From positions 1 through 42,288 of the forward strand of contig NZ_VCLB01000014.1 in NCBI RefSeq assembly GCF_005924265.1: 42,288 nucleotides of DNA, given 5' to 3'. Made by a program: the position numbers and the translations under genes. Under the pieces are notes generated by a model that saw nothing but the letters and a program-made list of their open reading frames with translations, was not told the origin of the DNA and ran no database searches. Of this stretch, positions 36,405-42,288 are shown piece after piece (position 1 is the first letter of the stretch; each line of letters opens with the position of its first letter). The stretch is from Martelella lutilitoris. Its GTDB lineage: Bacteria; Pseudomonadota; Alphaproteobacteria; Rhizobiales; Rhizobiaceae.

Positions 36405-36456
36405 GTCGATTGAAGAGGTTGGAGCAGTCGCACGGCCAAGACGCGGAGCGCGAGAC

Positions 36457-37611
36457 TTGACAACAAAACTGAAGGGCCTGACCTGGAGCCACCCGCGCGG
36501 CTATGCGCCGCTGGAGGCCGCCGCCCGCAAATGGCAGGAAAAGACCGGCACCTGTATCGAATGGGGCAAGGGCAGCCTGCGGGATTTCAGCACCATTCCC
36601 GTCGATGAACTGGCGCGGGACTACGATCTCCTCGTCATCGGCCACACGCATCTGGGACGCCTGACGCGCGACGGCTCTTTGCTGCCGCTCGAGATCGAGG
36701 GCCGCGAAGGCGCGCGCCGCGAGATCGAGGCGGGCGCCATTGGCCGGACCTGGCGAGCCTATCATTACAGGGGCCGACAATGGGCCTTCCCGATCGATGC
36801 CTCCGCCGAGGTCATGGCCTTCCGCCCCGACCGTCTCAGCGAGCCGCCGGCCGACTGGCGTGCACTGATGGGTCTCGCCGAAGAAGGCAAGGTCCTGTTG
36901 CCGCTGCGGGCGCCGCATGCGCTGATGGTGTTCTTCACGCTTGCCGCCGCGCTCGGGACGCCCTGCCGGACGGAGGCCAACGGTCCGCTGATCGACGATG
37001 ACGAAGGCATCACGGTCTATGAACACCTTGCCGAGCTGGCAGCCTTCGTGCCGGAAGACAATCTCGCGGCAGATCCCGTCGCCGTTCTAGAGATGCTGTC
37101 GGCTGGCGACACCGACGCCGTCGCGGCGCCGTTCATCACCGGCTATCAGAATTATGCGGTCGCGGGCTTTCGCGCCAACCGGCTTGCCTTCACGGACGTG
37201 CCCGTGATCAAGGGCGAAGGCCCTGCCGCTTCGGCGCTCGGGGGAACGGGAATCGCGATCTCGGCGCTCTGCCGCCATGCCGACGCGGCGCTCGATTTCT
37301 GCCAATGGGTCGCAAGCGGTCCGGTCCAGTCCTCGCTCTATGCCAAGGCCGGCGGCCAGCCCGCCCATGTCGCCGCCTGGGACGACGAGACCGTGAACGC
37401 GGCCTCCGGCAATTTCTACCGCGACATCCGCGCTGCCGTCGAGCGCGCCTTCTGCCAACCGCGTCACGACGGCTATGCCGGCTTCCAGCAGGAGGCCTCC
37501 GACGTCATCATAGAGGCGCTTCGCACCGATGCGCCGGCGATCGCCGTCATCGGCCGGCTCAACAAACTGTTCGAGGACAGTTTTCCAGGCGCGCGCTCCT
37601 CTGCTTTATGA
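36457..37611 (+). CDS. Solute-binding-like protein without signal peptide
   Basis: This 384-residue protein has the two-lobed fold of ABC-transporter solute-binding proteins (bacterial extracellular family 1), judged from blocks such as YDLLVIGHTHLG, WAFPIDASAEVMAFRPD, LGGTGIAIS and DFCQWVASG. It begins directly with TTKLKGLTWSHPRGYAPL and has no signal peptide or lipobox, so it should stay in the cytoplasm. The TTG at 36457 with GGAGCG upstream is the best start; the frame upstream runs through the palindromic repeat and is unlikely to be coding. Related signal-less proteins occur in rhizobia (recalled), with no known role. No permease or ATPase genes are nearby. Confidence 0.75.
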   Translation: MTTKLKGLTWSHPRGYAPLEAAARKWQEKTGTCIEWGKGSLRDFSTIPVDELARDYDLLVIGHTHLGRLTRDGSLLPLEIEGREGARREIEAGAIGRTWRAYHYRGRQWAFPIDASAEVMAFRPDRLSEPPADWRALMGLAEEGKVLLPLRAPHALMVFFTLAAALGTPCRTEANGPLIDDDEGITVYEHLAELAAFVPEDNLAADPVAVLEMLSAGDTDAVAAPFITGYQNYAVAGFRANRLAFTDVPVIKGEGPAASALGGTGIAISALCRHADAALDFCQWVASGPVQSSLYAKAGGQPAHVAAWDDETVNAASGNFYRDIRAAVERAFCQPRHDGYAGFQQEASDVIIEALRTDAPAIAVIGRLNKLFEDSFPGARSSAL

Positions 37612-37721
37612 TCTATGCTGCGCCGAGGATCGCGCCGCAGCCTTTGCATGTGTCAATTATATGGCCTCGGCTTGCCCGGAAACTTCTGATTTCACGGGAA
37701 TTTCATCAAATCGATGATTTT

Positions 37722-37753
37722 TGATTTACGTACATCATTCTTCGCGCTATAGT
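37722..37753 (+). promoter_or_regulatory. Promoter and operator-like palindrome before the LacI gene
   Basis: TGATTTACGTACATCA (37722-37737) is a 16-bp palindrome with one mismatched pair, a size and symmetry typical of LacI-family sites. Inside it, TTTACG (37725-37730) can serve as a -35 box with TATAGT (37748-37753) as -10, spaced 17 nt. A second half-site pair, AAATC/GATTT, lies just upstream at 37708-37720. Control by the LacI protein encoded about 80 bp downstream is inferred. Confidence 0.55.
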
Positions 37754-37831
37754 CCGCCCAACGATGGCCGCAAAGGTCTCGGGCGGAGCCGTTCGGCTCC
37801 GGTGAGGAGCGAAACAAACCAGGCGGACACG

Positions 37832-38860
37832 ATGCGCCCCACCGTACATGATATCGCTGCAGAGGCAGGCGTGAGCCTTGCGACCGTCGATCGCGTGATG
37901 AACGCACGCCCCGGCGTCAGGGAAAAGACCAAGGCCAAGGTGGAGCAGGCGATTGAAAAGCTCGGTTATGTGCGCGATGTCGCGGCCGCCAACCTTGCCA
38001 AGGGGCGGACATACCCCTTCACTTTCATTCTGCCCTGCAACGAAAACGCCTTCATGGGCGAATTGCGCGACGCCGTGCTGCAGGCCAACGAGCGCGGCCG
38101 CATCGAGCGCACGCAGATCACCATTGTCGACGTGCCGGCCTTCGACGCCGAGGCGCTGGCCGAGGCCCTTGTCGCAGCGGGCGAGAGCAATCCGGCCGGC
38201 ATCGCCGTCGTCGCCATTCAGGCCGATCCGGTGCGCGCGGCCGTGCGCAAGTTGACCGACCGGGGCATTCCCGTGGTCACCCTCGTTTCCGATCTGGAAG
38301 ACAGCACCCGCGATCATTATGCCGGCGTCGACAACCCGGCGGCCGGTCGCACCGCGGCCACCCTGCTGGGGCGCTTTCTGTCCAGGCAGAAGGGCACGAT
38401 CGGCGTGCTTGCCGGCTCGCTTTCGGTGCGCGACCACCAGAACCGCTTTTCGGGATTTTCCGAGATCATGGCGGCGCATTTTCCGGAGCTTTCCATCCTG
38501 CCGCCGATGGAAGGCCGGGATGATTCGGCGCTCGCCCGCAAACTGGTTTTTGAAGCGATCGAGGCCCATCCGGACATGATCGGCCTCTACAGCCTCGGCG
38601 CGGGGAATCGCGGCCTGATCGCGGCGCTGGAAGAGGCCCGGGCAAAAGGCCGCGAACTCGTCACCATCGCCCACGAGCTCTCCGCCCACTCGCGCGAGGC
38701 GCTCGAAACCGGCCTCTTCGACGTCGTCCTCAACCAGGATGCCGGCCACGAGGTCAGAAGCGCCATCCGCGTGCTGAAAGCCAAGGCCGACGGCCTTGAG
38801 GTGATCGCCGCCCAGGAACGCATCCGTATCGACATATTCATCAAGGACAATCTGCCGTGA
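37832..38860 (+). CDS. LacI family transcriptional regulator, probably of xylose genes
   Basis: This 342-residue regulator has the N-terminal LacI HTH TVHDIAAEAGVSLATVDRVMNARPGVREKT (about residues 4-33). It has Asp in place of the usual Ser in VSRV, a variant seen in a subgroup of rhizobial LacI proteins. The rest is a periplasmic-binding-protein-like sugar domain (about 60-340) with dimer interface. The ATG at 37832 has GGCGGA upstream. It precedes xylB by 36 bp on the same strand, so it most likely controls xylose use, with xylose or a derivative as inducer (inference from position). Confidence 0.9.
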   Translation: MRPTVHDIAAEAGVSLATVDRVMNARPGVREKTKAKVEQAIEKLGYVRDVAAANLAKGRTYPFTFILPCNENAFMGELRDAVLQANERGRIERTQITIVDVPAFDAEALAEALVAAGESNPAGIAVVAIQADPVRAAVRKLTDRGIPVVTLVSDLEDSTRDHYAGVDNPAAGRTAATLLGRFLSRQKGTIGVLAGSLSVRDHQNRFSGFSEIMAAHFPELSILPPMEGRDDSALARKLVFEAIEAHPDMIGLYSLGAGNRGLIAALEEARAKGRELVTIAHELSAHSREALETGLFDVVLNQDAGHEVRSAIRVLKAKADGLEVIAAQERIRIDIFIKDNLP

Positions 38861-38896
38861 ACAGGCAGCAACAGAACACGACAATGGAGGAAAGAC

Positions 38897-40354
38897 ATGT
38901 ATCTCGGGCTTGACCTCGGCACCTCCGGCCTCAAGGCGATGCTGATCGACGAGAACCAGAAGGTGATCGCCAGCGCCGACGCGCCGCTCACCGTCCAGCG
39001 CCTGCATCACGGCTGGTCGGAGCAGAACCCGGCTGACTGGATCGCCGCCTGCAAGATCGCCGTTGGCCGCCTTGCCGAACGCCATCCGGCGGAACTTTCC
39101 GCCGTCAAGGGCATCGGCCTGTCAGGCCACATGCACGGCGCGACGCTGGTCGATGCGACGGGCGAGGTTCTCAGGCCCTGCATCCTGTGGAACGATACCC
39201 GCTCCTATGTGGAAGCCGCGCAGCTCGACGATGATCCGCGCTTCCGCGCGATTACCGGCAATATCGTCTTTCCCGGCTTCACCGCGCCGAAGCTCGTCTG
39301 GGTGAAGAAGAACGAGCCGGAGACCTTCGCCAAGGTTGCCAAGGTCCTGCTGCCGAAGGACTATCTCCGCTTCTGGCTGAGCGGTGAATATATTTCCGAA
39401 ATGTCGGATTCGGCCGGTACCGCCTGGCTCGATACGGCAAAGCGCGACTGGTCCGACGAATTGCTGGCAGCAACCGACCTGAAGCGCGAACAGATGCCCG
39501 CCCTTGTCGAGGGCTCCGAGGCCGGCGGCACGCTGAAACAGGCGCTCGCGTCGGAATGGGGCATGACCGGCCCGGTCGTGGTTGCCGGCGGCGCCGGCGA
39601 CAATGCGGCATCGGCCTGCGGCATGGGCACGGTCGCCGATGGCGCGGCCTTCGTCTCGCTCGGCACGTCCGGCGTGCTGTTTGCCGCCAATGATCGCTAC
39701 AGGCCGAAGCCCGAGAGCGCCGTGCATGCCTTCTGCCACGCCCTTCCCGGCACCTGGCACCAGATGGGCGTCATCCTCTCGGCCACCGACACGCTGAACT
39801 GGTACGCCAAGGTGACGGACAAGAGCCCGGCCCAGCTTGCGACAGAGGTCGGCGACACGCTTCAGGCCCCGGGCGACGTGACCTTCCTGCCCTATCTTTC
39901 CGGCGAGCGCACGCCGCACAATGACGCCGCCATTCGCGGCGCCTTCATCGGCCTTGCCCATGAAAGCGACCGAGCGGCGATGACCCGCGCGGTGATGGAG
40001 GGCGTCGCCTTCGCGCTGCGCGACAATCTCGAGGCTTTGCGGTCTGCCGGCACCGAGCTTTCGCGCATCACCGCCATCGGCGGCGGTTCGCGCTCGCGCT
40101 ACTGGCTCAAAGCGGTGGCGACCGCGCTCAACCTGCCGATCGACATTCCCGCCGACGGCGATTTCGGCGCGGCCTTCGGCGCGGCCCGTCTCGGCCTTCT
40201 GGCCGCGACCGGGGCCGACCCGCTTGCCGTCTGCACCCCGCCGGAAACGGCGGAAACCGTTGACCCGGAGACGGCGCATACCGCCGCCTTCGAGGAGGCC
40301 TATCAGCGTTTCCGGGCGCTGTATCCGGCCATCAAGACCCTTTCCGGAGAATGA
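38897..40354 (+). CDS. xylB: Xylulokinase
   Basis: This FGGY-family kinase phosphorylates D-xylulose to xylulose 5-phosphate, 485 residues. The N-terminal phosphate loop is LGLDLGTSGLKAMLID. The substrate region is GLSGHMHGATLVD with its His-Gly. The ATP-side blocks are GGAGDNAASACGMG with catalytic-region Asp, SLGTSGVLFA, and IGGGSRSRYWLKAVA. GGAGG lies 6 nt before the ATG at 38897, an ideal start. It sits between the LacI gene and xylA and is very likely one transcription unit with xylA. Confidence 0.96.
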   Translation: MYLGLDLGTSGLKAMLIDENQKVIASADAPLTVQRLHHGWSEQNPADWIAACKIAVGRLAERHPAELSAVKGIGLSGHMHGATLVDATGEVLRPCILWNDTRSYVEAAQLDDDPRFRAITGNIVFPGFTAPKLVWVKKNEPETFAKVAKVLLPKDYLRFWLSGEYISEMSDSAGTAWLDTAKRDWSDELLAATDLKREQMPALVEGSEAGGTLKQALASEWGMTGPVVVAGGAGDNAASACGMGTVADGAAFVSLGTSGVLFAANDRYRPKPESAVHAFCHALPGTWHQMGVILSATDTLNWYAKVTDKSPAQLATEVGDTLQAPGDVTFLPYLSGERTPHNDAAIRGAFIGLAHESDRAAMTRAVMEGVAFALRDNLEALRSAGTELSRITAIGGGSRSRYWLKAVATALNLPIDIPADGDFGAAFGAARLGLLAATGADPLAVCTPPETAETVDPETAHTAAFEEAYQRFRALYPAIKTLSGE

Positions 40355-40430
40355 CGCGAAGAGCGGGCGTCCGCCAGGACGGATCCCGCGCCTCCGCGGA
40401 TAATGACAACCCCAACAGGGAGTATCCAAG

Positions 40431-41741
40431 ATGAGCACCGGCTTTTTCGGCGACATCAGCAAGATCCAGTATGAAGGCCCCGAAAGCGAAAACCCGCTTG
40501 CCTTCAAGCATTACAATCCCGACGAAATCGTCATGGGCAAGCCGCTGAAGGAACATCTGCGCTTTGCCATCGCCTACTGGCATTCGCTGGCCTGGGAAGG
40601 CGGCGACCCCTTCGGCGGCCGCACCTTCGACCGCCCGTGGTATGACGGCGGCATCGAAAAGGCCAAGCTGAAGGCCGATGTCGGCTTCGAACTGTTCTCC
40701 CTGCTCGGCGCGCCCTACTACTGCTTCCACGACGTCGACGTCCGCCCGGAAGGCACGAGCTTCGCCGAAAACACCAAGAACCTGAACACGATCGTCGACT
40801 ATCTCGGCGAAAAGCAGGAAGAAACCGGCGTCAAGCTGCTCTGGGGCACCGCCAACCTCTTCACCAACCGTCGCTTCATGTCGGGCGCTGCCACCAACCC
40901 GGATCCGGACGTCTTCGCCTTTTCGGCTGCAACCATCAAGACCTGCATGGATGCCACCGCAAAGCTCGGCGGCGAGAACTATGTCCTTTGGGGCGGTCGC
41001 GAAGGCTATGAAACCCTGCTCAACACCGACATGGGCCGCGAACTCGACCAGATGGCGCGCATGCTGCACATGGTTGTCGAGTACAAGCACAAGATCGGCT
41101 TCAAAGGCTCGATCCTCGTCGAACCGAAGCCGCAGGAACCGACCAAGCATCAGTATGATTACGATGTCGCCACGGTTTACGGCTTCCTGCAGAAGCATGG
41201 TCTCGAAAAGGAAGTGAAGGTCAACATCGAGCAGGGTCATGCCATCCTCGCCGGCCACACCTTCGAGCACGAGCTGGCGCTCGCCCGCACGCTCGGCGTC
41301 CTCGGTTCCATCGACATGAACCGCAACGACTACCAGTCCGGCTGGGACACCGACCAGTTCCCGAACAATGTTCCGGAAATGGCGCTGGCCTATTACCAGG
41401 TTCTGCTCAACGGCGGCCTTGGCACCGGCGGCACCAACTTCGACGCCAAGCTGCGCCGTCAGTCCATCGACCCGGCCGACCTGCTTTATGGTCACATCGG
41501 CGGCATGGACAGCTGCGCCCGCGGCCTGAAGGCTGCTGCAAAGATGGTTGAAGATGGTGCCCTGCAGAAGCCGCTCGACGAGCGTTATGCAGGCTGGGAA
41601 AGCGAAACCGCCAAGAAGATGCTCGCCGGCGAAATGACGCTGGAAGACATCGCCGCCATGGTCGAGAAGGACGGCATCAATCCCGAGCCAAAATCCGGCC
41701 GCCAGGAATATCTGGAAAACATCGTCAACAAATACGTCTGA
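40431..41741 (+). CDS. xylA: Xylose isomerase
   Basis: This enzyme converts D-xylose to D-xylulose with two divalent metal ions. At 436 residues it belongs to the longer class II type. Catalytic His100 and Asp103 are in [10 protein letters not shown]. The metal ligands Glu231 (VEPKPQEP, with Lys233) and Glu267/His270 ([17 protein letters not shown]) are present, as is the WGGREGYE block. The ATG at 40431 has AGGGAG about 8 nt upstream. It follows xylB after 76 bp. Xylose uptake genes are not in the window. Confidence 0.97.
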   Translation: MSTGFFGDISKIQYEGPESENPLAFKHYNPDEIVMGKPLKEHLRFAIAYWHSLAWEGGDPFGGRTFDRPWYDGGIEKAKLKADVGFELFSLLGAPYYCFHDVDVRPEGTSFAENTKNLNTIVDYLGEKQEETGVKLLWGTANLFTNRRFMSGAATNPDPDVFAFSAATIKTCMDATAKLGGENYVLWGGREGYETLLNTDMGRELDQMARMLHMVVEYKHKIGFKGSILVEPKPQEPTKHQYDYDVATVYGFLQKHGLEKEVKVNIEQGHAILAGHTFEHELALARTLGVLGSIDMNRNDYQSGWDTDQFPNNVPEMALAYYQVLLNGGLGTGGTNFDAKLRRQSIDPADLLYGHIGGMDSCARGLKAAAKMVEDGALQKPLDERYAGWESETAKKMLAGEMTLEDIAAMVEKDGINPEPKSGRQEYLENIVNKYV

Positions 41742-41771
41742 TCCAAAGTCGGATTTGAGCGAAAACGCTTA

Positions 41772-41792
41772 ACCTCCGCCATAGGCGGAGGT
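41772..41792. terminator. Hairpin after xylA
   Basis: A perfect 9-bp stem ACCTCCGCC/GGCGGAGGT closes on an ATA loop, 30 bp after the xylA stop. No T-run follows, so it may be a weak terminator or an mRNA-stabilising hairpin. Confidence 0.5.
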
Positions 41793-41839
41793 CAGCCTGC
41801 CAAGGCCTGTTTTGAAAAGCAAAGAGCCTGCCCCATTCT

Positions 41840-41870
41840 CCGTCACCCCGGCTCCGGGCCGGGGTGACGG
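41840..41870. repeat. Perfect 12-bp stem palindrome
   Basis: CCGTCACCCCGG (41840-41851) and CCGGGGTGACGG (41859-41870) are exact inverted copies around a 7-nt loop. It is the second of three hairpins in the 423 bp between xylA and the transposase remnant, where I see no gene. Confidence 0.6.
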
Positions 41871-41900
41871 ATGAGGGCGAAGCGAGTTTTGATTACACGG

Positions 41901-41920
41901 ACCTCCGCCACAGGCGGGGT
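41901..41920. repeat. Second copy of the xylA-trailing hairpin motif
   Basis: ACCTCCGCC followed by ACA and GGCGGGGT closely repeats the hairpin at 41772-41792, with a one-base loop change and a weaker stem. Two related copies about 130 bp apart suggest a short dispersed repeat. The remaining sequence to 42164 shows no gene. Confidence 0.4.
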
Positions 41921-42164
41921 TTGAAACGACCTATACACCCGGTCAGGTATTATGTGTCTCTCTACGACGTGATGCACTATCGAGCCGCTTCGTCCGGTGC
42001 TTGCTGGTCCGAAAAACGTGACATTCGCGGCCGGGGTTAGTGTATGTTTTTCATTCATAGAGCTCCGATGCTGACGCATCTTGCCGTCATTTCAGACATG
42101 ACGACCTCTCGCCCTTCATCCAGAACGCGTCCAGCCCTCGTCCAGGCAGAAACTCTTTTTGGAA

Positions 42165-42288
42165 TTAGGCTGTGTGGACGGATTTGATGAGGTTGAATGC
42201 TGCAGCGATTGACACGATGGCTGAAAAGTTGCGTTTGGTTTTCTCGCAGCGCAGAGCCACCCGTTTGAAGCGCTTGAGCTTTCCTACA
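42165..42288 (-). mobile_element. 3' end of an IS5-type transposase gene, cut by window edge
   Basis: Read on the minus strand from the window edge, the frame gives KRFKRVALRCEKTKRNF followed by SAIVSIAAAFNLIKSVHTA and a TAA stop at 42165-42167. The R-x-x-KT-x-RNF pattern near the C-terminus is typical of IS5-family DDE transposases. The start, catalytic residues and the distal inverted repeat lie outside the window, so it is unknown whether the gene is intact. The IS end should lie shortly left of 42165, but I could not identify the terminal repeat. Confidence 0.75.

Noticed and set aside
35365-37026. 553-codon minus-strand open frame opposite DeoR and the solute-binding-like gene
   Set aside because: It covers conserved coding on the other strand plus a palindromic repeat, and has no recognisable domain.
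37706-40507. Long minus-strand open frames opposite the LacI and xylB genes
   Set aside because: They are shadows of well-supported genes in GC-rich DNA, with no domain or ribosome-binding site.
41843-42079. 78-codon minus-strand frame between xylA and the transposase end
   Set aside because: It runs through the 12-bp stem palindrome and has no family resemblance.

Overview
The window is GC-rich, densely coded chromosomal DNA from an alphaproteobacterium. It is most likely Hyphomicrobiales (a Rhizobiaceae or Aurantimonadaceae/Martelella-like lineage). Pointers are a DUF2794 protein, an IalB-family protein, PstC and PstA with long N-terminal extensions, the gene order phoR-pstSCAB-phoU-phoB, and several intergenic palindromes of types I associate with rhizobial genomes. 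The genus cannot be fixed from the sequence alone. No rRNA, tRNA or CRISPR array was seen.

Layout. 1-9138: a P1-family (DmpA-like) peptidase converges on a tripartite RND efflux operon (adaptor, AcrB-like pump, outer-membrane factor). A TetR regulator lies just upstream of the pump operon and is start/stop-coupled to a purC gene. 9290-14988: a LysE-type exporter, rlmN, an IalB-like secreted protein, a DUF1232 protein, pterin-4a-carbinolamine dehydratase, a low-molecular-weight phosphotyrosine phosphatase, RNA 2',3'-cyclic phosphodiesterase, and a TesA-like esterase. 15096-18340: the ybbA/ybbP-type ABC pair, divergent from tesA, an arrangement common in proteobacteria. 18411-24284: mostly membrane or small proteins (Pmp3, Bax inhibitor-1, GNAT, DUF2794, a CelD-like protein), then two lipoproteins that look like diverged tandem paralogues, then a DUF2975 membrane protein with a Cro-like regulator and a probable own operator. 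24323-26008: fructokinase-type kinase and pyrE.

26265-33910 is the phosphate module, all on the minus strand: phoR, pstS, pstC, pstA, pstB, phoU, phoB. The transporter brings in phosphate, PhoU links transporter state to the PhoR kinase, and PhoB acts on promoters. Three phased 11-bp Pho-box units sit upstream of pstS. A conserved-looking membrane-anchored protein of unknown function (33950-35227) lies directly upstream of phoR.

35452-41741 is a carbohydrate region: a DeoR/GlpR regulator, a solute-binding-like protein without a signal peptide, a LacI regulator with an operator-like palindrome at its promoter, xylulokinase (xylB) and xylose isomerase (xylA). After xylA comes about 420 bp with three GC-rich hairpins, and the window ends inside the 3' end of an IS5-type transposase gene.

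Nothing here is a clearly new large system. The best leads are the paired lipoproteins, the signal-less solute-binding protein between two sugar regulators, the uncharacterised protein next to phoR, the purC-tetR-efflux coupling, and the nested intergenic hairpin elements.
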